This document shows, piece after piece, positions 15,444 to 25,352 of a stretch of 64,000 bases of DNA. Numbering within the stretch: the first letter of the stretch is position 1; every line of letters starts with the position of its first letter. The stretch is from Adiantum capillus-veneris (lineage: Eukaryota > Streptophyta > Polypodiopsida > Polypodiales > Pteridaceae). The stretch is from contig CM043958.1 in the NCBI GenBank assembly GCA_014529385.2, positions 74,889,169 through 74,953,168 of the forward strand, written 5' to 3'. Below the pieces are notes generated by a model. That model saw only the letters and a list, made by a program, of their open reading frames with translations, had not been told where the DNA came from and searched no databases. The position numbers and the translations under genes were made by a program.

Positions 15444-15614
15444 TGTAGAGACCATAGGGTCAAGCCAATTATGTAACACGTAGGCATAACTTCCTGAACG
15501 GTATCCCAGTAATCAGTTGTGGAGACATTCTTGTTGTATAACAAAACCTGAATAAAAGAGGTAGGAAAGAGCCAGAATAGGGAGGCAAATTCTGAGAATC
15601 CAGTGCACTCTACA
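15444..15614 (+). repeat. 5' LTR of the 4.7-kb gypsy element
   Basis: 171 bp, TG...CA ends, matching 19954-20125 with roughly ten differences by hand. Just inside lies TTGGTGGAGTTGATAGGG, the expected place for the primer site; I could not match it confidently to a tRNA. Confidence 0.93.
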
Positions 15615-16815
15615 TTGGTGGAGTTGATAGGGTCACCTACCCTAAATCACGATGCAGTTCTTTGCTCCTCACGTCACCTGCTAACTTGCACAGCCGACCT
15701 CTGGTCATCTTTCCCCCTCTTGAGTCACCCGGTTTCACCCCGTCAGGCTCACGGTTCTCAAAGCCCACATTATGAGGATGCCTCGATGCATCCAGAGTTT
15801 TCCCATGCAACTCCGATGGAACAGATGTTCCAAGATTTGTCTAGCATGCTAGTTTAGATCAACCATACTAATCAGTCCCTCCTCAGTTATCTATCTACGA
15901 AAAGCTCACACACACATAAGCATATCCCCAAAGTGCATCCCAAAGCCTTTTCTGGACTTCCAATAGAAGATGTTTTGACTTGGTTGGATCATTTTGAGAA
16001 TATTGCTATCTATCAACAATGGCTGGATACTCACAAGGCGACGGAGGCTTGCACTCTACTCGAAGGCGTAGCTGCCACATGGTTTGTCCAGCAACATGAT
16101 GCCATCAAAACAGATTGGGTAAATCTCAGGTCTTAATTGATTCAAAATTTTGCTAATCAAAATGTCACACAGACTGCTCTCTACCAATTGAATACACTCA
16201 AGCAACAGCAATTGGAACCATTAGCACAATTTTTAGTTAAGCTAATTTAAAATCAACTATTGTTCCATGCTGATCCCACCATGTCTGAAGAAATGAAGTT
16301 GTTCTTCCTTTGGCCTCATCTTTGTCATGATTTGTCCCGCCGAGTTTGTGATCAAGGCCCAACTTCCATTCATGTTGCAATCTAGATTGCACAAAAATCG
16401 ATAGCACAACAAATGGTGAGGAAAATAACATCTTGGTCGCACAACCAGTTCATCCACGGCAAGTGGCTGATCATCAGCTGACCCCCATGGACATCAACGT
16501 CCAAAACACCCAAGTAGGTAATCACCGTGACCTACAAGTTCGAGACATAGAAGGCCGCCCAAAATGTTTCTAGTGCAACAATTATGGGCATATTCGCAAG
16601 CACTGTCGGTGACTACGAGCGAATCATCAAGTACAAAATGCTCAAATACAATTAGCTAGTGCAACAATTATGGGCATATTCGCAAGCACTGTCGGTGACT
16701 ACTAGCGAATCATCAAGTACAAAATGCTCAAATACAATTAGCTGATGCAGCGACTTTAGCAGCACTTCTAGAAAACATCTGAGTGGGTGGCTGAAGGAAG
16801 GGCACCCCCCGCACA
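15603..16815 (+). pseudogene. gag of the 4.7-kb gypsy element
   Basis: Broken capsid/nucleocapsid gene. A first open piece (15603-15857) is followed by one at 15933-16136 carrying gag-like residues (SGLPIEDVLTWLDHFENIA, then ATWFVQQH). Near 16560-16610 a zinc knuckle reads C-F-stop-C-N-N-Y-G-H-I-R-K-H-C, CX2CX4HX4C with a TAG inside. An 86-bp tandem duplication (16570-16655 and 16656-16741) copies the knuckle region and adds 86 bases, which shifts the frame. Confidence 0.75.
16570..16741 (+). repeat. 86-bp tandem duplication in gag
   Basis: Two head-to-tail copies starting CTAGTGCAACAATTATGGGC, differing by about one base (ACGAGCG against ACTAGCG). It covers most of the zinc knuckle. The near identity suggests it is younger than most of the element's decay. 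Confidence 0.92.
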
Positions 16816-16841
16816 TTCAAGCTTCGGCGAATTTTGGACGC

Positions 16842-17285
16842 ATGGTGTGTTCAATGCTAGTCTTGGAACATGACACATCTCATGAGGCACTTTTAAATTC
16901 AGGTAGCACCATATCCTCTATTAGTCAGAATTTGGTAGAGCATCTAGGCATTCCCACAAGCACAACCACTCTTATATCTGTGTTGTTTGGAGATAATAAA
17001 GAAGTGTATCAATCTCACACTATAGCCCATTGCACCTTTCATGTATCACACAAGACATTCACACATGATTTTTATGTATTGTCGCGTCAATTATTCCCTT
17101 TAACTCTTGGTTGTGATTGGTTCATCAAAACTCAGGCCCATTTTCAATTTGATAGCCAGCACTTAGTCTTGCCCCAAACACTTCCCATACCCATGATGTG
17201 TTCTTCACGAGGCCCCAACTTTGTCCAGACACAACACACATTAGTAGATACAACTGCATGCACTCATAGCATTCGATCTCTGTGA
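16842..17285 (+). pseudogene. retropepsin-like protease of the 4.7-kb gypsy element
   Basis: A 147-codon frame contains ALLNSGSTISSISQNLVEHLGI near residues 16-38 and LTLGCDWF near residue 89. In an active gypsy protease the first motif is D-S-G-A/S-T; here the catalytic Asp is Asn, so the product could not cleave the polyprotein. Lies between the zinc knuckle and the reverse transcriptase, as expected. Confidence 0.8.
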
Positions 17286-17427
17286 TACAAGCCCCCTAGC
17301 CTCTTTCATATACCAGAAAAGACGTCCATGATCAATCTCCCAGTCCATCATTCCACTAATACGGGAGATGCTTCCCTAGTTTGCATGGCATCTCGACGGA
17401 GATCCCCATTGGAACAACAAAGATTTA

Positions 17428-18160
17428 ATGACTGTGTCCAAGACATGCTCAAAAAGGGAAACACAGCCGTCATGTAGTGATTGGGCTTCTGAGCCTCATT
17501 TAGTGAATAAAGAGGATGGAACATTTAGGTTTTGCATCAATTTTTGCCCTTTCAACAAGGTAACAGTTCATGACCTCTACCTATTACCTTGTATTGATGA
17601 TCTTCTCGACTAGTTAGGAAAGTTTAGATATTTCAGCTCCCTTGATTTAGCCTCTGGATACTATCAGATTCCCCTTAATCCTCACAATGCTCACAAAACA
17701 TCTTTCATAACTCTAACAGGCTTGTATGAATTCACATGCATGCCTTTTGGCCTCTCAGGTGATGGCAGTGCATTCCAATAAACTGCTAACTTAGTCTTCC
17801 ACGACCTCATTCTCCAGGGTGTGCTGCTCGTCTATTTGGATGATATCCTCATCCATACCCCAACATGGGAGGAACATCTACAGGTCTTGGAAGAGGTTCT
17901 CAACAGAGTGCAGAAATTTCATTTGAAACTTCAGCTTCGCAAGTGCAAATGGGGTGCCTCCAAGCTTAAATTCTTGGGTTTTGTCATATCAGGTGAAGGT
18001 ATTCAGATGGATCCCTCAAAAATCTTAGTCGTCCAAAATTATCCTCCACCCACATCTGTCAAAACACACTTCAAAGCTTTTTGGGCATGGCAAATTTTTC
18101 CCTTAGATTTGTGCCAAACCTCTCCGCAATCACTTACCCTCTTCGTCATATGTTAAAAAA
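17428..18160 (+). pseudogene. reverse transcriptase of the 4.7-kb gypsy element
   Basis: Fragments in gypsy order: FRFCINFCPFNKVTVHDLYLLP (canonical RFCVDYRxLNKVTxxDxYPLP), SSLDLASGYYQIP, EFTCMPFGLSG, then VYLDDILIHTPTWEEHL with the YLDD catalytic box intact (about 17833-17844). LKFLGFVISGEGIQMDPSKI follows. A stop at 17611-17613 and frame changes between blocks inactivate it. Confidence 0.88.
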
Positions 18161-18693
18161 AAAATGCTACATATCGGTGGAGTCCGTCCGGCTTGCCAGT
18201 AGAGCTTTGACACTCTAAAGTTGGTAACCCAAGATGCTGCTCTACTCGCACACCCAAATTTTCAGCAGCCATTTAAGCTCCATACGGATGCTTCCAACCA
18301 GGGTTTAGGTGATGTGCTGCTGCAACAAGATAGATGGGCAGATGGTGGCCAATTTCCTTTGCTAACCGCTCCTTATCTCATGCCAAAGCTAATTACTCTA
18401 CGATCAAAAAAGAACTCCTTGCCATTGTCTGGGCATTCACCAAATTCCACCCATACCTTCATGGCACACAAGTCTCAATTGAAATTGACCATCAGCCTCT
18501 CATCCCTTTGTTGCAAAAACAACATCCTCCCGAGAGGCTACTATGTTGGGCACTGGCTCTACAGGAGTATCATTTCTCTTTACATTATTGTAAAGACATA
18601 CACAATTTCATTGCAGATGGTCTCTCACGAGCTGGGCATATAGATGTGCAATGTACCAATATGACAGTGAGCCTACCTGTTTCCTTGGAATAG
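18161..18693 (+). pseudogene. RNase H of the 4.7-kb gypsy element
   Basis: Split over two frames. The first (from 18221) has LHTDASNQGLGDVLLQQD with the first catalytic Asp; the second (from 18334) has HAKANYSTIKKELLAIVWAF with the catalytic Glu and VSIEIDHQPLIPLL with the second Asp region, then HNFIADGLSRA. The domain digests the RNA strand of RNA:DNA hybrids during reverse transcription. One frameshift between the halves destroys it. Confidence 0.85.
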
Positions 18694-18718
18694 ATGGCTA
18701 CATTTTAGCAGCACGACC

Positions 18719-19920
18719 GTGAAGTCCAAACTATCATTCAGTGGGATATTCAGTGCAGTTCCGAATGATCACCAAAAGTGGTTTTGTATTATTAATCATG
18801 TCCTGTTTTATGTCTCCCCAAGTAATCAGTCACGCATCTATATCCCGAAGGCCCTACAAGCTCATTACATGCGGGTCTATCATGCCCATCCCTTATTAGG
18901 TCACCTCGGTTTTCATAAGGTCTTACAGAATCTATGGCTGCATTACTATTGGCCACACATGCAGCAATCCCTATCTGAATTCTTGCAACAGTGTCAATTG
19001 TGTCAAAGCATTAAGAGCCCCCCTAACATTACAAGACTGCTATCCCCTATCTTGGTCCATGAACCATTTGAGCTAGTAGGATGGGATTTGCTAGGAACAT
19101 TCCCACATTTTGTCACAGGCAACATGTATACTTAGTAATCACGAAATACTCAACATGCTGGTGTGAGGCAGTAGCCATACCCGATATCACGGCTTCTACA
19201 ATTGCCAGCACTCTTTTACAGAAGCTGATATTCAGTCATGGCTAGCCACGATAGTTGTTGTCTAACCAAGGCACGCAATTCAAAGCTGAAGTCATGGCTA
19301 TTCTCGCCAAATCCCTCGTCCCTCGGCATACAACAACTCTTTTCCTCCCCTTATCACCCAAAAACGAATGGCCTCACATAGCATCTCAATTGCACTATCA
19401 AGCAAGTAATTGCAGCTTTTATTGACCCTCTACACTAGCATTGGGATCAAGTTCTACCCTTTTCCATACATGCCTATAATACATTAATCCAAGCTTCCAC
19501 ACAGGCCAGCCCCTTCCGAGCGTTGTATGGCAGAGACCCCGATTCCCTCCCTATCTACATACCCTACAGATCATGCCTACAAAAGCAGATGCACTTGATT
19601 GGTGGCTATACCTACAGTAGTCACAACCCCTATTGCGTAGCTCTATTCTTCGGAACCTGCAACAAGCCCAAGCTCATAAAAAAAAACCTATGATGAAGGT
19701 CACCACGACATCACCTATGCAGAAGGCTCCCAAGTTCTACTATACTACCCCATACGACGATAAGGCCTCGGTGAATCTCTACTATACCGTCGGTTAGGTC
19801 CATATAGGGTTTTACAACGCTTGCGGACCAATACATATTGGCTCCAACGAGAAAGCTCACGTACAATCACCATTTCCCATGTAAACTATATGAAGCCTTA
19901 TCATGCTTCTATTGCCGAGT
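18719..19920 (+). pseudogene. integrase of the 4.7-kb gypsy element
   Basis: A first frame to 19135 holds the zinc-binding module HAHPLLGHLGFHKVL...YYWPHM...CQLCQS (His, His, Cys, Cys ligands all present) and the first catalytic-core segment (FELVGWDLLGTFPHF). The rest of the core is scattered over frames to about 19600. The last piece, near 19800-19917, reads GPYRVLQRL then RTITISHVNYMKPYH, the GPF/Y-type C-terminus, ending at a TAG without a chromodomain. Confidence 0.8.
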
Positions 19921-19940
19921 AATCCCTGTTGTTCCTTTGT

Positions 19941-19953
19941 TTGGGGGGGGAGA
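19941..19953 (+). promoter_or_regulatory. polypurine tract of the 4.7-kb gypsy element
   Basis: TTGGGGGGGGAGA immediately precedes the 3' LTR, as required for plus-strand priming. Confidence 0.85.
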
Positions 19954-20125
19954 TGTAGAGACCACAGGGTCAAGCCCATTATGTAACACATAGGCGTAAC
20001 TTCTTGAACGGGTCTCCCAGTAATCAGTTGTGGAGACGTTCTTGATGTATAACAAAACCTGAATAAAAGAGGCAGGAAAGAGCCAGAATAGGGAGGCAAA
20101 TTTTGAGAATCCAGTGCACTCTACA
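19954..20125 (+). repeat. 3' LTR of the 4.7-kb gypsy element
   Basis: 172 bp, same termini as the 5' LTR. Followed by ATAT, matching the left flank. Confidence 0.93.
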
Positions 20126-20175
20126 ATATGCTTAGCTAGTGTGGATCAAAAAAAATAAAAAATGACGATTATTTG

Positions 20176-21774
20176 TGTAAGGTCTCGACCTTCCTAGCTG
20201 CAGAGGGATGAACACAAACTTTAAAGGGAAAGCATTGGACTTACAAATAGGTAAAGCACTATTTTAAAAGCAATCAAAAGTGGTATTTTTGGAATCTTAA
20301 GCACAGCAAACCTCGGGGTAGAAATTTTCAGATTTAAATTCGGACAAAAATTGGACAAAATATAGCAAAATTAATATTTTAAAGCTGGCAGGTAATGGGA
20401 GGGGTCATCACAGACCTACCAAGGACACGATTAGCAGCAGGGGATGCCATTTTGAGTTGTAGGGCTGCTTGAGATGCAAGAAACTGCCATTTTCAGCTTA
20501 TGAGAGCTTATGAGTGGCCAGAAACATATAAATAAGACCCCTTGCTTCACATTTTGAACAGACTCGGAGTCCTGGACATTTCTCTCTCACCTAGAGAGAA
20601 CTCTACTTCAAAATCACTAGAGAGCAGAACTCTAGTTGATTAATCCACTGTAATTAGCATTAGACTTTTTAATTAGCAAAATTATGCTAATTTACTTATA
20701 TTTTCTTAATTCATTTAATTAATTAAGAAGAATAAGCTTACTTACACTCTAAATTACTCTCCTAAGTTTTAATTCTCTGCTCATTATTTAGATTAAGCTT
20801 AGGGATATTAATCTAATTAACTATTAAGCTATACTAGGATTGAAATTAATCATTTTAGGCATAAATTGATGGTAATTATGATAATTAAACTTAGATTGAT
20901 ATAAGATAATTATCAAAGCTGTATTAGACTATCAAGATGCTAGGAAAATTAACTCTTAAATTTTGATTAGTTTCTGTAGTTATTTAAGCAAAATTTAGCT
21001 GGTTTTTGTCAAATAAATTAAAGGGGGAAATTAGCAAATTATACTAAAAAGCCTTAAAATAATTTTTAAAGTCAAAATACATCTTAAGGAACTCATGATA
21101 ATTAGCTTAACCACAAATAATTACTTTTAGTTAATTCTCTTAGTAGAAAAATTCTACTTACCGAAAAGCTTTGAGATAATTTTCGAGTTAAAATACATCA
21201 TTTGAGATCTATGATAATTAGCTTAACCATGTAAAGTTAGTTTAGCTAACTATCTTAGTTAAAAGACTCTATTTTTTAAGATAAATTAAAGGGGAAAGTT
21301 AGTAAATCATGCTACATAATTACATCCTATTTATCAGAGTTAGAATACATGATAAAGAGACCATGATAATTATTTCAAAGCTAGAAAATTAGTACAGATA
21401 TTTATTTGAGTCAAATTATACTAATTTTATGTAAAAGGTAAAGGGGGAAATTAGTAGATCATGTTAGATGATTACATGCTATTCTTTAGAGCTATATTAC
21501 ATCATGAAAAAGGCATGATAGTTATGGCAAGATTAGAAAACTAGTATAGATATTTATCTAAGTCAAATTATAATAGTTCTAGCTAAAATTTAAAGGGGAA
21601 AATTAGTAAAACATGTTATATGATTACATTCTATTTATCAGAGTTATATTACATGATAAAGAGGCCTTGATAATTATTTCAAGGTTAGAAACTTAGTATA
21701 GATATTTATCTAAGTAAAATTATTCTATTTTAGCTAAAAAATAAAGATGGAAATTAGATAACTAACACTATGCA
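20176..21774 (+). repeat. LTR-like start and AT-rich leader with tandem repeats
   Basis: Starts TGTAAGGTCTC like the segment at 1028. A CT-rich segment with CTAGAGAG repeats lies at 20560-20640, then very AT-rich sequence. From about 20990 a degenerate tandem repeat begins. No coding content. It may be the 5' end of an unrelated chromovirus into which, or beside which, the giant element at 21775 inserted. Confidence 0.45.
20990..21765 (+). repeat. degenerate ~152-bp tandem repeat
   Basis: Each unit carries AAAGGGG(G)AAA(A/T)TTAG, then ATGATTACAT...CTATT, TTACATGATAAAGAGGCC and ATGATAATTA. Landmarks at 21288, 21440, 21592 and 21743 give a 151-152 bp period; an earlier pair from 21019 is shorter and more diverged. 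Confidence 0.8.
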
Positions 21775-21776
21775 CG

Positions 21777-22311
21777 GTTCTCACTAAAATAGTGTCAGAA
21801 TCACAAACAGATTGAGATCAGCAGCTACACTCAACACTATGGGCATACAGGGTAGCTTACAAAACATAAATAGGAACAACACCATACAACATGGTGTTTG
21901 GCCTAAATGCTATACTACCCATAGAGTTTTTAATTCCAACCCTACGAGTAGCAAAAAGCTTAGAATGGATAGGGCATGAGCTCTCTTCAAGAATTGATGA
22001 TCTTGAAAAGCTAGATGAACTCCACTTACGAGATGTCACTTCAATCTATGCTAAAAAGAGAAGACAAAAGGAATTTTTGACAAACATGTGCATACCAAAG
22101 AGTTCAAAACAGGTGATTACGTACTTGTTTATACCTTGAAGCAACATGCCAAGAAACTTAAAAAGCGAGGGATGGGGCCATTTGTGATTAGTGATCTATC
22201 ACAAAGTGGAGATGTCAAGCTTGCTACATTAGTAGGTGAAGAAATGCCAAACTGGATTAGTGGATGTCGACTGAGGAGGTATCATCTACCACTCACACCG
22301 GAGATGCTTTA
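21777..22311 (+). pseudogene. integrase C-terminal part, giant gypsy family
   Basis: Truncated at its 5' side. Reads DQQLHSTLWAYRVAYKT, then MVFGLNAILPIEFLIPTLRV (canonical LVYGxxAVLPIExxIPSLR), SSRIDDLEKLDELHL, and from 22088 KTGDYVLVYTLKQHAKKLKKRGMGPFVISDL, the GPF/Y module. Frameshifts separate the pieces. The core DDE residues are not present in this copy; they are in the minus-strand copy (53250-53763). The frame runs in phase through a TAA at 22310 into the next block, so integrase and the following protease-like domain were probably one polyprotein. Confidence 0.82.
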
Positions 22312-22800
22312 ACAAATTCATCAAGGAAAACAAAGAATGAAGGAAAAACAGAGAGTACGAGAAGAAGCTCAAGCCGAAGCACAAGAACGCATTGCAAAAA
22401 GAAGGCTTTTGTGACAACAACAACAAAGTGGACCACCATTGCAAATCAAGGCCATTCGACTGACGAAGTTGGATGAAGAAACTATGGAGCCAATAATTGA
22501 GGTCAAAGTGGGCAGCAATCAAGTTGAAACGACAGCCTTGCTTGATTCGTGAGCTCAAGCAAATTTGATCTCTTACGGATTATACCAACGGCTCAAAGTC
22601 AACAGTCAACTTCATCCTACTCCTCAAGTGTTGGAAAGTATCACATCACACCCGTTGAAAACATTGGGATGGACTATATTGCATGTACAGATACATCAAT
22701 ATCTTTAACCACACAAATTCTATGTGGTGACAGATGAAAGAACACAACACCCAATGATGCTGGGGCAACCTTGGCAAAAAGAGTACAATGTGCAGATAGA
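22312..22800 (+). pseudogene. second retropepsin-like domain, downstream of integrase
   Basis: In phase with integrase, after a basic Gln/Glu/Arg-rich linker, the sequence reads ETTALLDS-stop-AQANLIS (GAT of the Asp at 22544-22546; TGA in place of the Gly codon), then HPMMLGQPWQKEYNVQIDW near 22752-22784. This is the retropepsin pattern: hydrophobic-D-S/T-G-A, then I/M-L-G. The copy on the minus strand (52430-51950) has NSGAQANLIS at the same place, so the ancestral motif was probably DSGAQANLIS. A protease after integrase is not the normal gypsy order; the family also has a protease in the usual place (56715-57130). Three in-frame stops make this copy dead. Confidence 0.6.
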
Positions 22801-23572
22801 TTGGAAAGCAAAGGCAGTCAAAATTCAGCATGCACATGAACAACAGGTAATAGACTTTGCTCAGCAATACCAGAATGATCCACGACAAGCCATGCAATCA
22901 CTGGAAATAAGGCCAAAAGCACAAATGCCATCAAAGAACAACCTGATATCCGAGACCAACAATCACGTAAAAGCCAACCATGCTAATTACAGACATATGA
23001 AGTCACCGGCCGCAATGCAAAGATCTAGGTTACCAACACAAGGAAAACAAGTATGGATGCAGAAGGATAGCAATGCCATGGCGGACAAACAACAATGCAA
23101 CATCAAAATTCCAAGAAAGCAGATGGTTCAACCACAAACCAAGGGAATAAAACATATATGGATCCCAAAGAAAATGTTTAGCAATAACCAAAATGTCACT
23201 CACATTTGGATACCAAAGCAAAAGCAAACGGAACTCCCTTCAGTACAAGCATCACAGGAAGGCAGACAACTGCATTTGAAAAAGGAAAACCGACTTATGT
23301 GGATGCCAATCAAGCACAAACCAGTGGCAAACAATGAAGTTCCAAACCATCTACAAAGATCGACAGCAACAAAATACCAATGGAAAGCAAAGGCAATACA
23401 GCCCATAGCCATTCCGGCCCAGCCAATTCTCTCCTTAGAAATAGCTACGGCTCTATCATCAGTTTCGGCAAAGCAACTGTCTTTTGCAAAAAAGACAATT
23501 AAACAGAGAGCAGTAGAGTTACAACTATTACTTGCAAAGAAAGCAGGAAACCTCGACGGTGAATGCCAATAA
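22724..23572 (+). CDS. Trp-Pro repeat protein, giant gypsy family
   Basis: A 282-codon open frame; its first ~20 residues are the end of the protease-like domain. The rest is basic and Gln/Asn/Lys-rich and carries a recurring short motif around tryptophan: QVWMQK, HIWIPK (twice, spaced 18 residues), LMWMPI, YQWKAK, then PIAIP. The C-terminus AKKTIKQRAVELQLLLAKK is conserved in the minus-strand copy, as are HIWIPK and MWVPI. Repeated short Trp motifs in disordered sequence often serve as binding sites for a partner, but the partner is unknown. It lies just before the 2.8-kb noncoding block with the palindromes. Confidence 0.55.
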   Translation: MVTDERTQHPMMLGQPWQKEYNVQIDWKAKAVKIQHAHEQQVIDFAQQYQNDPRQAMQSLEIRPKAQMPSKNNLISETNNHVKANHANYRHMKSPAAMQRSRLPTQGKQVWMQKDSNAMADKQQCNIKIPRKQMVQPQTKGIKHIWIPKKMFSNNQNVTHIWIPKQKQTELPSVQASQEGRQLHLKKENRLMWMPIKHKPVANNEVPNHLQRSTATKYQWKAKAIQPIAIPAQPILSLEIATALSSVSAKQLSFAKKTIKQRAVELQLLLAKKAGNLDGECQ

Positions 23573-24400
23573 GCATCTTACTTATTCCCTTCTCTTGCAC
23601 AACATTAATTTTTCCATGCATTGACTGAGTATGCATAAAGTAGGGACACATTAATCGGCTAGGCATTAGCACAACTTTTTCAACCTATGCAAGGCACATA
23701 CTCCGAGGCGATACCTTGTCGTCCGGGAGGATTCTCTGTCTAGGAGGGGGGGAGGCATTCTGGAGGCACTCTCAAATGCGGAACCAATCACAGAAACAAC
23801 AAAAAAGGACATGATTTTCGACTATTTTAAGGGTTGTTGTTTGATTGCAAAATTTTATGGAGTAACCCAAGTACATATGCCCTTATACAGCATGAAGCTA
23901 TAGGTATATGGGGCCAAACGCCAAATCAAGCCCCTAGGTCTGTGTATATAAGTAGAAATAACCATTTTTCAAGCAAAATATTGGTAAAACAAAGAAATCC
24001 GGCCATAAAATTGCATGTGAGTGTATATAATGTGTTGCGGTGATGTTTGTGATTTATTATGATTTTTGGGGATTTTTTGGGTTTGATTTGCTATTTTCCT
24101 TTTAATTTTGCTAATTTTCGACAGAAAAACTTTAAAAATACAAAAAGCAGGTCAAAAACAGTCGTAATGAAAAAAAAAAAATGGGGATGATCAATGGCTG
24201 TAGGACAACCTATGGTGCAGTGGGGGTGCAATTATGAAACTAGAGCGAAAAGCGTGTTTTGGCCAAATTTTGACCGAAATGCCAAATTTCTGGTAAACAG
24301 AGCAAATGGAGTCCAAATCAAGAAATTTTTGAGCCTAAATTGCATCTCGCAAGAAGATAGGAGCACACGTCAAATTTCATGAAAAGTGGTTTGGGGACCT

Positions 24401-24410
24401 CCATTATAAG
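24401..24410 (+). promoter_or_regulatory. candidate internal TATA box
   Basis: CCATTATAAG, conserved in the minus-strand copy (50496-50505 on the plus strand, in reverse). It sits 2 kb upstream of the 3' protein. The position suggests a promoter for that protein, separate from the LTR promoter. Inference from sequence and conservation only. Confidence 0.35.
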
Positions 24411-25352
24411 AAATTTTCACCCCATTTTTAGCTCATTCTCACTATTGACTTTGTGGAGAGAGCTTCTGCCACCTAGAGCAGATCGACCTTCCAGCAGCTT
24501 CTATGATGCGCACGACTACCCGACGAGCTCCAGACATGAGAGGTAGGCTCACCACCTTGAGCTTTTCGCGCATGTTTGTCATTATGTCGTGAAAACTAGC
24601 GTAGGGGTCACACACAAAGCGGGCGGTAGAGACCTACAAGTAGAGACGGTGGCCTAATGGCTAACCCGAAAGCAACAAGAATTCATCAGCAGCTTACCCT
24701 AGTCTAGGAGACCAGTCTGGGATGGCCAAAGGTAGTAGGAAACCATCGGCAAAAACCCTAATTCCCAGAAACCCGCAAGAGGCCACCAAATGGGAAATCG
24801 GCGAAACGGCAACCAAATGCTACCAAAATTCATGGGTAGGAGCATCTTGACATGCTCGACAATTCTATATGACCCGCATGACCAAAAAGTGACCCGAAGC
24901 GGCACTAAACTTCAGAAACGGCATCAGACACAGAAAGCGTCAAATTGCACTTGCGGCCAAACCGCAAGTCCGTTTGCCACCAAACTTCACGAGCGGCTTT
25001 CCTAAACCATCAACAACCAATTCCTATGGTGGTAGACCACCACAAATCATCAAAGGTATGTAAACGCAACCACGGGTGCTTCTAGAGAGACAAATTGCCA
25101 AATGGAGCTCCAGTGAAGCCAAAGTTGACAAAAACCATACGGCAAGGATCCCCAAGGGATCGGGAAGCTATGGAGACCAACATCAAGAAATTTCATCGCC
25201 AAAAAGCACTGCAAAAGTCAAAAAACGGCTCGGAGGCTCTGAAGTCCACACAGGGAGTTATTCTCTATTTTTTTGTTGAAATTAGGCTCAAAAGGGACTT
25301 AGGGGGGCCAAGGGCAAGCACTAGGAGCACCAGCAATGGAAAAATCATCAGG

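Larger units (their letters stand above)
15444..20125 (+). mobile_element. complete, dead Ty3/gypsy element (4.68 kb)
   Basis: Bounded by two near-identical terminal repeats that start TGTAGAGACC and end CTCTACA. ATAT flanks both sides (15440-15443 and 20126-20129), consistent with a target duplication. Internal order is gag, zinc knuckle, protease, reverse transcriptase, RNase H, integrase, polypurine tract, the gypsy order. Every coding block has stops or frameshifts. Both LTRs and internal region are compact compared with the other elements here, and I see no chromodomain. Confidence 0.93.

Noticed and set aside
22264-22476. Arg/Ser/Thr-rich plus-strand frame after integrase
   Set aside because: Out of phase with the integrase to protease-like reading, which is supported by motifs in both copies.
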